Of a stretch of 64,000 nt of DNA, positions 45,687 to 58,751 are shown piece after piece. Each line of letters starts with the position of its first letter. Positions within the stretch are counted from its first letter, which is position 1. The notes under the pieces were generated by a model. It saw only the letters and a program-made list of their open reading frames with translations, was not told where the DNA came from and made no database searches. The translations under genes and the position numbers were made by a program. The DNA comes from Rhipicephalus microplus (lineage: Eukaryota; Arthropoda; Arachnida; Ixodida; Ixodidae): NCBI RefSeq assembly GCF_043290135.1, contig NC_134707.1, forward strand, positions 85,392,447-85,456,446. Direction: 5' to 3'.

Positions 45687-45761
45687 ATCAGTTTGCCAGT
45701 GTTCTGGTACAATCAAAGTGAGTTTCCTGGATTCAACTGCTGCTGTTTCTGCATTGTGACA
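45687..45761 (+). repeat. 3' LTR, second part (with LINE target-site duplication)
   Basis: It begins with the duplicated ATCAGTTTGCC and continues AGTGTTCTGGTACAATCAAA to GCATTGTGACA. It matches the 5' LTR with two substitutions in this part. It ends the gypsy element. Confidence 0.92.
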
Positions 45762-47243
45762 CTATAAGCAGTATGTCTCTTTACTAGAACCGAAACGATC
45801 AATTTCGGACCAGCTTCATTTTCTACGAGACTGATTCTGAATGATAAAGAAAAACAAGAAGTAAATTACTGACCAACTCTAAGTTACCTATTAAACAAGA
45901 AACAATACTGACACCCGTTGCTTCTTCCACCAGCAAGGAAGACTTAACGCCACTTCACTCCGATACTCTATTTCAGGCGTAAGCATGCCGAAAACGATGC
46001 CGTGTAGTGGTGATGACACTATCGATGTTCGTGTAGCCAAACTCTGGGACGCGACTTGCGATGAAACGCTGACACCGTTATTTCATTGCAAGCGCGCTAT
46101 TCGACGTATATGTCAATCATTTCCTGTTTTCTAACGACAAAGTCGGGCAGTCGTTTGAGAACGCTCGGACGGTGTTTGAAAGTGGTGAATTCTCCAAGAT
46201 TAGGGGTTTTAATGCGACAACAAAAGGGTACGCACGTCTTTTTTTTTTCACTTACTGACCATGTATCGGCTCAATTATTTTAATGCAAGGGCTTGGTTGC
46301 TATTTCACGATCATTTTTCAGAATTACCGGTGTGCTCGAAAACGAAAAGTCGAAGACAACATAACTACACAAAGGGTACGGGAAGAGGGAGCGTTTTGCG
46401 TCAAGCCAATTTGTCTACGCTGGAAGAGAGGCATGCTTCCTTAGTGATGCCTGGCCCGCAGCTGCATGTTGTGCCACAAGCGAATTTCTTTTTCTGTTCT
46501 TGTTTTTTTTTCTTCACTCACGGATCGCCTGTTCTGATACCCTGACGACGACCCATGGAACAGGCGGCAGCCCCCTTTGGGCACACAGCCAAACTCGATA
46601 TCTCATCCACCTTGAAGCCAGCCTCGCTTCCTAGAAATATAACTTTGGGCACTTCCTCGTTCCACCGCTATCATAGTCGTTGTTTTTCGTCGAGCGCAGA
46701 GTTGGGGAGGGGGGGGGGGCTTACAAGCTGTTTTGAAATAATATGCATCGCGCCACCTTTCTGCTTTAATGTCCCTTACTGCATGGCGTAGCCAAGGGGG
46801 AGCTGGGAAGTTAACCCCCCTCGTCTTCCACCGGATATTTTTTTTTTGTATGTGACGTACACACATGAACCCTTCCCCCTCCAACAACGAATAAAATTTC
46901 TGGCAAGGCTACTGATGTTCATGATGACGATCTCCTTACAATCTATGCTACCAACATGTTTTGAATTGTATTGCTAAATAAATAAATTTCATACGTAAAT
47001 ATAACTTTTTAAGTTATTGAAGTTAACCTTTGTGCTCCGATAAAGGATATTGAAAGTGAAAACGTATGTGCTTGCGCACTCTAACCTTATCTATGGAGAC
47101 AATATTTTAAGCTTGACGTAATTTTGGTCTTTTTTTATAATGATTCAGATAAAGAAAATCAGCCTTATATGTCAAAAAAGGCAGCGCCCATGTCGAAACC
47201 CCTGATAATATAATAGAAGATGACTGCTTGCCCAAAGAAAGTA
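45762..47243. other. intergenic sequence with homopolymer repeat
   Basis: 46690-46890 contains a G11 run, then 'tgcatggcgtagccaagggg' and C/T runs, which is a copy of the homopolymer-bearing dispersed repeat. No gene is supported in the rest. Confidence 0.5.
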
Positions 47244-47458
47244 ATTGATTGATTGATAGTTGTGGGGTTTAACGTCCCAAAACCACCTTTTGATTATGAG
47301 AGATGCCATAGCGGAGGGCTCCGCAAAGTTTGACCACCTGGGGTTCTTTAACGTGCACCCAAATTCGAGCACACAGGCCTGCAGAATTTCCGCCTCCATT
47401 GAAAATGCAGGCCGCCGCTGCCGGGATTCAATCCCGCGACCTGTGGGTCAAATCTTTT
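47244..47458 (-). repeat. tRNA-derived SINE, head end truncated
   Basis: Tail, body and part of the tRNA-like head ('gggattcaatcccgcgacct') are present. The last part, with 'ccactagaccacc', is missing. The copy is moderately diverged. Confidence 0.8.
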
Positions 47459-48265
47459 TATGTTTAATGCACGAATCCCGCTGATAACTCGGTAGGCTTA
47501 CGTTGCTTTCGTTTTAGTGTTTTCAATTGCCTTATTGCGAGCTGTATATATAGTGTACTGACGTAGCCATTGCCGCATGCTTCTAGCTCGACACAACCAT
47601 TATACCACAATCAAGCACATGTTTCACGGTGATTTCTAGTTTTTAACGATTCATAACTTGCAGCAAAATGCATAATTTTTTTCTAAAAAAATTGTGTGAT
47701 AACAAATTGTGAATAATATGCCGCACAAAAGCATACAGGTAAAGAAAGTGACGATGGCACGATGCGCCTCCCAAGTCATGCGATGAGCACCGGAAGTCTA
47801 TAAGCGCATTGTCTCGTCGCCTCTTCCTTTGTCAGTATCGTTTTCGTACCCCACACGTTTACCGATGTGCCCCCCACCACCAAGCCCATTCTTATACCCT
47901 GTCAAGTAATAACATACATCTTCTTACAAATCAAAGTGAAACCGATAAACATCCCTGCGACATGTTCTTTCTTCTGCATGGTATATGCACGCGCGCTGAC
48001 GACATGGGAAGTGCTTGCAGACAGTCGACGACATTCAAGCGGGACAGGATGTATTTGAGGGCTGAAATATGAGTATAGTACCAGGAAAGAACTGAAACAC
48101 ATACTGCATAGCTGCTTATCACACGCATTCAAGTTAATTTCATTATAAACCTCAGCACCTTTGCATATATGTAGTATATATCGGGACCATCATCTCCCTG
48201 CGGACTAATACCAGAGACAGAGGATGCTGTGACAATGATGCTAAACATGAATGCTGTGACATGTC

Positions 48266-48266
<1 letters not shown>
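47459..48266. other. intergenic sequence, nothing recognised
   Basis: Short frames on both strands lack domains. It ends next to a (CA)n/(TA)n microsatellite. Confidence 0.5.

Positions 48267-48337
<71 letters not shown>
48267..48337. repeat. (CA)n then (TA)n microsatellite
   Basis: A CA dinucleotide run to about 48301 changes into a TA run to about 48337. Confidence 0.95.
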
Positions 48338-50540
<2,203 letters not shown>

Positions 50541-50640
50541 GTATTTGCAGCAGCTGCTGCCCGTTTTCCGCCATAGCAGTCCATACGGCGCAAAACTAAC
50601 TCGCCTAACCACGGCGCGCCAGCGCGAAGCAGCGTCCCAC

Positions 50641-50654
50641 TTTTGGCGCCAAAA
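50641..50654. promoter_or_regulatory. palindromic E2F-type site
   Basis: TTTTGGCGCCAAAA is a perfect 14-base palindrome matching the E2F/DP consensus TTTSGCGC on both strands. Confidence 0.7.
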
Positions 50655-50764
50655 CCAACCAGTTGCCCTCAACGCCGTCCGTCGGGCCGTGTTTTCACTC
50701 GGCGCGGCGTCCACGCGTGTTTTTCAAACTGGCGCGCCATTTTCCTCTCTCGGAGCAGCGACCG

Positions 50765-50965
50765 ATGGACCGGTTATGCCACTTCCTCGTCCTCGATAGA
50801 CTGCCTTCTCTCGCTCTCTGCAGTCTTCTCCTCTCCACAAGAAAGAGGGAAGGCGAGGTCGTTTTGTGTGGCAAGGAGGCAAGGACCAATGGGTGCCCCG
50901 GACGCCCGCTTCGAAACCAGGGGCGCCAAACGAATCTGGCGCGAGCGCGCGCGCTCACACATTGA
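50765..50965 (+). other. possible upstream ORF in the CKI leader
   Basis: ATG at 50765 opens a 66-codon frame that ends at TGA 50965, 116 bases before the CKI ATG. A second one starts at ATG 50889 and ends at 50984. They matter only if transcription starts upstream of them, which is not known. Human p27 is reported to have a regulatory upstream ORF, so the arrangement may be functional. Confidence 0.35.
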
Positions 50966-51081
50966 ACGCGTGGAAGAGAGTTGAGCCTGTAGCGTCTATT
51001 CTGCTCCACTGACGCGCCCCCGTCAGCTGCTTCGGCCGCTCGTTGCCTGACGAAGAACAGGAGGCCCGGGATCTGAACGCG

Positions 51082-51313
51082 ATGGGATCGCCGCACGATA
51101 ACCGAGCGTGCCGGCGACTTTTCGACGACGGCGGAGACCCGGCTACCAGGCGCACGTTGGACAAGATGCAGGAGGACAGCTCGCGCTCCTGGAACTACGA
51201 CTTCGGACGGGACCGACCGATGCAGGGCCGATACCAGTGGCAGCGCTGCGGGGACGACGACAAGCGGACGTCGTCGCAGTGGCGCTGCTGGGGCGACGCG
51301 TCGCCCGGTTCAG
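51082..51313 (+). CDS. Cip/Kip-family CDK inhibitor (p21/p27/dacapo), first coding exon
   Basis: From ATG 51082 (context ACGCGATGG) 77 codons run to the donor CAG|GTGGGT at 51314. Residues 9-14 are ACRRLF, the cyclin-binding RxL motif as in human p21. After a charged linker, residues 37-41 are WNYDF, matching the W-N-F-D-F that contacts the CDK N-lobe. PMQG at 46-49 and YQW at 51-53 match 'PLEG.Y.W'. Such proteins bind cyclin-CDK2 complexes in the nucleus and hold the cell cycle. The FY-containing 3-10 helix that blocks the ATP site is not evident in this exon. It, the nuclear signal and any PCNA motif would be in later exons that I could not find. Confidence 0.88.
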
Positions 51314-54300
51314 GTGGGTGAGGGGGAACGGCGCCTCGCGCCAGACACGTGCGAAGCGCGTCGCGCTGTTGGGCGCCCACTCGCGTGACGTACGACAACT
51401 AACCCCACGCTGGATCCCTCCCCCGCCATTTCTTGGTCGGCAAAAGGGTTGTGTGCTGCGCGCGCGCGCGAAACGAGACTCGCTGTTGCTAATTTGCGCG
51501 CCAAAAATATCCTGCTTTTTCAACTATACGTTTCCATCTCCATACTACTAGGTGTTTTGTTTCTAATTATTCCTAATTTTTGTTCAGCGTATCCGTGTTG
51601 GCAGAAACACAACGAAGAACACGTTTTTCGAATTTAGCCGCGTCACTTTGAGTTATTTTCGTTTTTTCAGCGCAAACAATACGCATGCGTTCATGATACA
51701 AGGCACAAAACAATGCAAGCTTCTGATTCTGTGAGTTTGAAATGACTTTTTAAAGAATTTATGTATTCTACGCACATTTATAAATAATTTCTCGTGTCTT
51801 CTCTCGGGTGTCAGTGTGAATAATTTGTGCTGAAATAAAGATTATGAATCATAACCAGAGAATAGCTGGCATTACCGATACTGCTGCCAGTTATAGTGTG
51901 AAGCTTGAGCAAGTGACCAAACAATGAAGTCGTGCTCATAAATAACCTAGCGAAGTGTAATTGAAATTATTGGGTCATTCCTATTGACCGTCGTCACTAC
52001 GAGCAGCTGCAATCAGCGATGACTCAAATCACGCACGCGCGTCAGCTCCAGTGCTCTTAGGTAGGACTCGCAGTAAATGCGAATAACGGAACCCGTTTTA
52101 AGCGTAAAACAACGTATTCACCGGGATCTAGCACGTGAAACTTCTGAGCGTGTTTTGAGGAGAACTCTTTGGCAAGCATGATCTCGGCAAGAGTTGCGCG
52201 TCGTGTTGCCTTTGCACGCAGGTGACGACCTGCAGGAGCGTAACAGAATGGATCACCTGTCACAGTGCACGCCCACTCATTTGAACAGTAGAATTTTGTA
52301 CGCTGCGGGCAGGCCGGCACAGTCTGCCATATGGTCATGCTTCTTCACCTGGGATTCTTCGAATGTCCCAACTATCGATGCAGCATCTATAAGCCACCAG
52401 AATTGCATATATATATTTCAATCGGTTTGCACTCGACGCATAAAACCTACGTTTTTATTCTTCGTGATCGTCCTTGACATTTCTAAACTTAGAGGGTAGT
52501 GTTCGCAATGCCTGATTCGTTCCCGAGTTCCGGCACCAGAATATAGTTAAAAGGATGAGCCACCGTCTCTAGCCTCAATGCTGACCTCTTCGTTAGTCGA
52601 ATACACAAACTGTATGTTTTTGGTATACATTCGTCCACTCCTCGTATTCTTCATAGTTTTATACATGGGTTTCGTGAGAGATAAATTACATCAGCGGACC
52701 CTAGTAACTCAGAATGTGTTCACCAACATGAGTAGTTCGAATTTTAATTCAGACGTCCTTAGCGTCCAGATCGTATTTTTTTATATATATACGATCCAGA
52801 CAACAGAGTCGTCTTTTTAGACTTGACACATGCAGGATATGCCGGGAAGGGACAAACCGAGACAGGTTCGTCCACTGCTTCCATCTTTCTTGCTGAGTAG
52901 TTCAAGGAGACTTTTCCAGAGTGACGTCCCGCTGCTCCCGGCCAGGAACACCTGCTCGAAGCGGCCGAACTGCCAATGCGGTTTCGAGCTGCTCTGCGCT
53001 GGAATAAGATGAGAGAAACAACGAAAAAGGGCGGGAAAGGACGCCGCCGGCACTCGCCGGCTCTTCGCGGTATAACCCGTTATGGCCCCCTCGAGAAACG
53101 AATAGGGCAAAAATTTTTGGCGGGAAGTGGTGGTAGGTCGTTGCGTCGAGAGGAGAAGGCCGCTTGCAGAGAGAAGGGGCGGGTATCTTGAGAGAGGCCT
53201 AGCCTAGCGCTTCTTGCCGCCGTTTCACCATCGACGCTTGGCGTCATTGCTTGACTCCTGAGGTCGCGTGCCTCTTGCACGACCGGAATTCAAAATGGGA
53301 CGCGGTGTTTCGTAGTGGAAGCCGACTCGTTCGCAATCGACGACGGAGGGCGCAGCACAGGGTGAGAGGCTAAGGTGGATCTTGAGGAGTCGCCAATGAA
53401 CTGGAGCGTATGCTCAGTCAAGGCGGCAAACAGAGGCACTCCGATCGGTCATCCTTGACTTAGTTCCTTTGCATCACCTGTGTGTATAATCTCAAACATC
53501 TATTCGGGTCGCAATTCACGTACGTCTCGCTGGGTGTGATGCGTTAACGGTATAGTTAGCGCCATAGAGACGAGAGTTCCATGCTTAATTCAGATCCATG
53601 TTTCCTGCATGCAGAGCGTTCCGTGGTGTTTTCATTGCTCCATCATTCTCTTCTGGCACTTGCACACGCGGCCAATTAAAATAATATCAGGAAAAAGTTG
53701 AGCGACTTGGTTAAACGTCTTTATTTCATTGTCCCACCGCTGCGCGCGATAATATTCCTTATCACGTATATAGAACACAGAGCGTGGCAAAACGGGTCGC
53801 CAATACCAACTCCTGTTTTCGGTAGGCCATGCAGTGACTGACTCTCAAGAAAATCGACTTGTTCACGGCCAGCGCAAATCGACATACGAATCGTTTGTGA
53901 TCACAGCCAGATGTGGCATTATTTAATGTTGTTTTTTTTTTAATTGAAAAGATGTATTGGAGAAGTTGTTCCTTTTATAAGCTCCGCCGGATACCACTAG
54001 TCGCTGAGTGAACGAAACAAATAATAATAAAACTACAAGAAAAAAATGGAAGCTGCAGAAAGTATAACTTACACTATAGAGCTCAAGATGCGGAAACTCA
54101 GTGTAGTCAAACGGCACCTGAGACACAAATGTCTTGTTTATAATTCATTTCCGCTATTAATATCCCTGCCGCTTTGCGGCCTTACCCTTAGGCGTGCTGA
54201 AATTTTTCAAGAATATGTCGCCGATCAGCACCATGAATTGTCAGGTCGAAGTTGAAAATTACTATTATTTCTCACACGTATTTCATGCTTTACAAATAAA

Positions 54301-55236
54301 AGAGTCATGGAAGCGCCAGGTAATCCTCAGTCGAATTCCAGTAAGCAGCTATCTGCGTTCGGAAAGCGCAAGAGTCTTCCAACATGACGAGGATGAAGTT
54401 ATTCCTCCTGTAGTCTGTGCAGTTAGATAGGAACACTTGCTTTGACGACTAATTGTTTTGATGGCCTTAATTATAATACAGCTGGCGTAAATTGAATGTC
54501 TAAATGCGCTTCACAATAAGTTCGCTTGTATGAATTCATAATACAAAAATAGGAAAAATCTGTGGTGGTCACCGCTCCAATCATGCCGCCTAATTAACTT
54601 ACATTAGCACCTGTACTGTCACATGAGGTGTGAAAGTAAAGCATGCAAGAATAATAATAACTGTTGGACTTCTGCGCGTCAAAGCCACAGCATGCGTACG
54701 TGGTGTGCTCCGTAGCAAAACGCTCCGGAAATTTCGACCACCGGGATTTGCCTATAAGTGCACATGTAAGGTTATAATTGGCCTCCAGACCGCTCCCGAA
54801 ATTAACGGGTGGTGTAACGATGAACGAAAAGGTGGTGTTGCATTACAAGAAAAACATTTTTCGATGAAGTCACTTTGTGGCCTATTTTCACACGCCGGAG
54901 GGCAGATGGGTCCCCTTCCCCCCCCCCCCCCCACCCTCATAGCACTCCTCCGCATTATCAATAATATGATAAAATGCATCGCGTTATTAAGAACACTGAC
55001 GTGTGCTTATAAATATTCTAAACCTATCTGAAATGTACGCATTGTTTGTTATTTCATGAACAGCATACTGCAATTGACATGTTTGATTTTTTTTTTTGTC
55101 TCTGGGACCATGGTTATGATGTTTGTACGTTAGGACATGTAAAGAAATGACAGGCCAGTCCAATGCAGTTGGCTAGCACTGTCACTTAGGGTAACATGGA
55201 GGGGTGTAAGTGCTTAAAATGATTGCAAGATAGATA
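51314..55236 (+). other. intron of the Cip/Kip gene (presumed)
   Basis: The donor at 51314 has no identified acceptor in the window. TTTGCGCGCCAAAA (51493-51506) is a second E2F-type near-palindrome. 53000-53200 is another GC-rich patch, with TTTTTGGCGGGAA (53114-53126), an E2F consensus. 54712-54770 holds a short minus-oriented SINE fragment ('cgctccggaaatttcgacca'). A C13 run lies at 54920-54932. Other parts are unrecognised. Confidence 0.5.
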
Positions 55237-55705
55237 TATAGTGAAGAATTTCGACACAATAAGGAATGCGATGAGCTTATCTACAGTATAAATACCTAGT
55301 TTGCTCAGTAGTACAGGAAAGAAAGATTTTGTAGGAAAAATATCAATATTAAAATGACGTATCAGAACCCAAAGCCGTTTATCATCACTTCAGCTCCATT
55401 TTTCTATACATCTCTCAGGGCCGGGGCGGCGCCAGGAAAACGTGCCCTCCACCCCACATTCCCCGTCTTCACTGGCGCTGCCACTATATATGGGTTGCAC
55501 GTTTTCCTGGCGCCACCCCTGCCCTGAGAAATGTATGGAGAAATGGAGCTGAAGTGATGATAAACGGCTTTGGGTTCTGATACGTCCTTTTAATATCGCT
55601 ATTTTTTCTACAAAATCTTTGTTTCCTGTATTACGAAGGAAACTGGGTATTTATGCTGTAGTCAAGCTTATCGCATTCCTTAATGTGTCCGAATTCTTCA
55701 CTATA
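55237..55705. mobile_element. 469-bp foldback element (TA-flanked MITE candidate)
   Basis: The left arm 55237-55445 and the right arm 55497-55705 are inverted repeats of about 209 bases with few differences, around a 51-base loop. The ends read TATAGTGAAGAATT and AATTCTTCACTATA, so an element GTGAAG...CTTCAC is flanked by TA, the target of Tc1/mariner-type transposases. It encodes no protein. The arms contain phrases such as 'gaacccaaagccgtttatca' and its complement. Confidence 0.85.
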
Positions 55706-57289
55706 GGTGTCGCCGCTCGCTTTCCTTTTTATTTGTCAAACGTACTGACTGCTGTACTTTCTGTTATCAACAGTACGTCATGAACAAGTACAATTTACGT
55801 TGAAAAAGGGTCAATTATGGACATACGCCAGCAGGACATCACCCTGCCAAGTTCCATTATACCCTTGTGGGTTTTCGTGTTTAACTCATTAGTTTGTTCA
55901 GCCAGTTGTTCAGCCTTTTTTTTTTCTTTGACATTGCGCTCAGCACTAGGCCTACCCTGGTGCAGGTTAGTAAACCGATAAAAACCTGGCCGTTAACCTC
56001 CCAGGCTTTCACGTAGAACTTGTCTGTACAAACAACATACAAACGTTCCATGTGCAAATATTTAACCGCCACAAAAACCTTTCCTCGCTTTGCACGACAA
56101 GCCTTGTCCGATTCGCAATAAGTAAGTGGGCGCAAAATGTGGGGTTTAAGTGGTTTATTTTTCATGCTCAGCGAAAACATTCGTTGAAATGGAACGAACT
56201 CGGTTGAGCGACATAACGCACTAAAAGCGAAGCTGGCATATCTCGAAGTCAGTGGTGCTTGCAGGAACACAACAGTGATCTGCTTTGCTCGGGTAATCGT
56301 ACAAAAAGCTTCGCCTAATATCGCCACGCTTCACGGCTCGGCGCAGCTTCGTCTAATTTCTTCCGTCTTGCTTCGCCGCGCGCAGCAAGCACGCGAATCG
56401 GCGCGAGAGGAGCGCGCTGACCGGCGAGTGACCGATGCCCCCCTCTCATCTCCAGAGTGTGGCCCCTCTGGGCTCGACGGCCCGCGGACGTTGACTCGGC
56501 CGCTGCCACCGCCGCTACGGGGCCGACGCTGTTACCGTACAGCCCGAGTGCTCACCTCGCCAAGCGGGTTGTTCGCGCGGAAATGTCGCGAACATTGCCC
56601 CGCGGTGGGGCGGGAAGAGCGCACTCTCTCGCGAAAACCCTCCCCATGTTACATCACTGCTGAGTGCAACCCACTTGCTTTCGTGCAACAAGAACACGCC
56701 TCCCCCCCCCCCCCCTCACTTTTCTGTCGGCTCGTCACCCGGTGATTCGGGGGGGTGGGGGGGGTACGTATGCGTGCGCGCTCCTGCCCTTCCCGAGTTC
56801 TTGAAGGGTGCAACTGGCAGTGCGTTCGGTCAGAGACCCAACATGCCCCCCGAAACACTTTGCGATATGAGGGGGGGGGGGGGGGGCGATCCCCCTTCTT
56901 TCCTGCATTAGAGAGGGGAAGGACCGCGCAAGAACTCCGCAGATGACCCGGGCCCTCCTCATGTTTACAAACACAGGGCATGCGCTGTTCGCCCTTTGTG
57001 GTGGTTCCTCCGTTTCGGGTGGCTAACGCCCGCACTTATGTGCACTGCCTCTTTTGCGAGAGGATCGGGGTGTTCCCCGGCCGTGCTTCGGAGGAAGGTG
57101 GTGCTGTCACCGATGTCGTTGCCGAAAACAACTCGGCCGAACATGTTTGCCTGCAAGGGGCTCTGTTTTTTCTCTTGAAATGGGAGAATGAAAGTTGAAA
57201 ATCAACCAAACTTGCTTAAGCCCTTTCTCAACATATCACGTTGTTCGCCGTTGCAGCGTCCCGAGGCTATGCTTCATAATCGCGTACGT
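55706..57289. other. intronic or intergenic, with GC-rich patch
   Basis: 56310-57000 is GC-rich, with C14 (56701-56714) and G runs and long frames on both strands that are composition artefacts. TTCGCGCGGAAA at 56572-56583 resembles an E2F half-site pair. No gene is recognised. Confidence 0.45.
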
Positions 57290-57480
57290 TTTAGTTTTAC
57301 GTACCACAATCACAATGTGATTATGAGGCAGGCCTCAGAGGAGGGCTCCGAAAATTTTGACCACCGATGTTTCTTTAACATGCAGCTGTACCTAAGTACA
57401 CGAACCTCATGGCATCATTTCATCCACCGAAAATATGACCACCTTGGTCACGGTCACACCCGTAGGGTCATGCTTAAGGC
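57290..57480 (-). repeat. diverged SINE
   Basis: 'gtgattatgaggcaggcctc' and 'ggagggctccgaaaattttg' followed by 'tttctttaacatgcagctg' match the SINE body with many changes. The tRNA-like head is degraded. Confidence 0.65.
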
Positions 57481-58640
57481 GGCCCCTGAGAACTGAATTT
57501 TTAAAACTCGATAAAAGTCCGCATGCAGCTGCATGTACCGGGTTGGTTCTTCTAACAATATAGTCAATTAAATTTCACTTTTGAAACCATGCTCTCATTG
57601 CCTTTATCGGTACGGTGTTCATGGCATCCTCTTTAATTGTCCTCACCGATAGATAATTGAAGCGGCATTTTATGCTCAATGGTCGTCCTTCGAGCATCTG
57701 TCCTCCCCTAACCTATAACGTTTCGTATAGTTTGACGTAGCTTTTTGCGAGACCAGCTCGGTGCAGCTTTCTCTGTAGAAATCCAAAATTCAAAAGATAT
57801 GCAGCGTACTCAGCCGGCTTCAATGAGATTTTCCAATAGACCATCCCCTCCCAGCAGACAAAACGTCAAGGTTCGACTCAAGGGCAAACTTTGTGAGAAA
57901 GTTTGATATGTCATTGCACTTTCCTATTGAAGCGATCGCAGATGGATTCGGTTATTGCTTGACTAACGCCACGAAACAAAAATCTTCACCGGGAAACCGA
58001 AGCATGTGACATTACTTAGGGTACATTCCAATGTTATGATGTGATGTTACTAATGCCACCAGACGTACCAGATTTACTCACGTTTTCTCACTGATCTTAA
58101 TCCTGTTCGCCCGATCCTACTTGTCTACCGGCTCTACTTGTACTGTAACCAGCCCATTTTTCGGAAGAAGTGTTTGTTAATAAGTTGCAATGTGGGATCA
58201 CTTTTCCCTCTTTTGAAAGTGGAGTTGCAATATTGGCCCGAAAGTAGAGATTTTCTTGTTTTTGCACTCGATAACACAAAAAATTCAGACTCCGTTTCAT
58301 CTATCAAAAAATAGATGAAGAGCAACAAAGAAAGAGAAGTAATTGGCAGGTGTGTTAAGCAGGTTGCATCTGACTTTCTAACACGCTACACGGAGACGGA
58401 GAAGGCGCTGCAAAGGCTTCGTAAAGAACAGCACATAGTGCCGTTCAAGGAGCGTACTGATTACTGATTGTGCATGATACGCACTGTCCTCCACAGAATC
58501 ACAACTCCGTCGGCTCCCAAGCTCATTGCAAATTCTGGATTCCTTAGAACTAGTCCTTGTAAGCTTTCAATTATATCATGGATTCCCGTACACTTTCCTA
58601 ACAGTAATGACAGAGGAACCATTCTCTACAATACTCACAG
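57481..58640. other. unrecognised sequence
   Basis: AT-rich, without supported genes or repeats that I can name. Confidence 0.45.
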
Positions 58641-58751
58641 GACGATCATAATTAGAGCGCGAGAACAGAACGACGACAAAGAGGCAAGAAGGACACGAAG
58701 GACACCTTCTCTTTGTCGTCGTTCTGTTCTCGCGCTATAACTATCGTAATG
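58641..58751. repeat. 111-bp foldback sequence
   Basis: AGCGCGAGAACAGAACGACG and the next eight bases (58656-58683) are perfectly inverted at 58709-58736, with a 25-base loop. Imperfect pairing extends to about 58641 and 58751. Confidence 0.8.

Larger units (their letters stand above)
35010..45761 (+). mobile_element. Ty3/gypsy-type LTR retrotransposon, interrupted by a nested LINE in its 3' LTR
   Basis: The 5' LTR is at 35010-35161. Gag with a CCHC knuckle, then protease, reverse transcriptase, RNase H and integrase in gypsy order run to 40081. A polypurine tract and the 3' LTR follow, split at 40203/45687 by a LINE. Without the LINE the element is about 5.26 kb. The LTRs begin TGCCACA and end TGTGACA, an imperfect terminal inverted repeat. 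Six substitutions and one 3-base indel separate the two LTRs over about 150 bases, so it is not recent. A flanking target-site duplication is not clear because both flanks are TA-rich. Gag and pol carry inactivating changes. Confidence 0.93.
50541..51081 (+). promoter_or_regulatory. GC-rich promoter and 5' leader of the Cip/Kip gene with E2F-type sites
   Basis: The block is much richer in CpG than its surroundings and directly precedes the CKI start codon. It contains a perfect palindromic E2F-type site TTTTGGCGCCAAAA (50641-50654) and half-sites GGCGCAAAA (50587-50595) and GGCGCCAAA (50922-50930). The transcription start is not known. Mammalian Cip/Kip genes are known E2F targets, so cell-cycle control is a reasonable inference. 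Confidence 0.65.
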
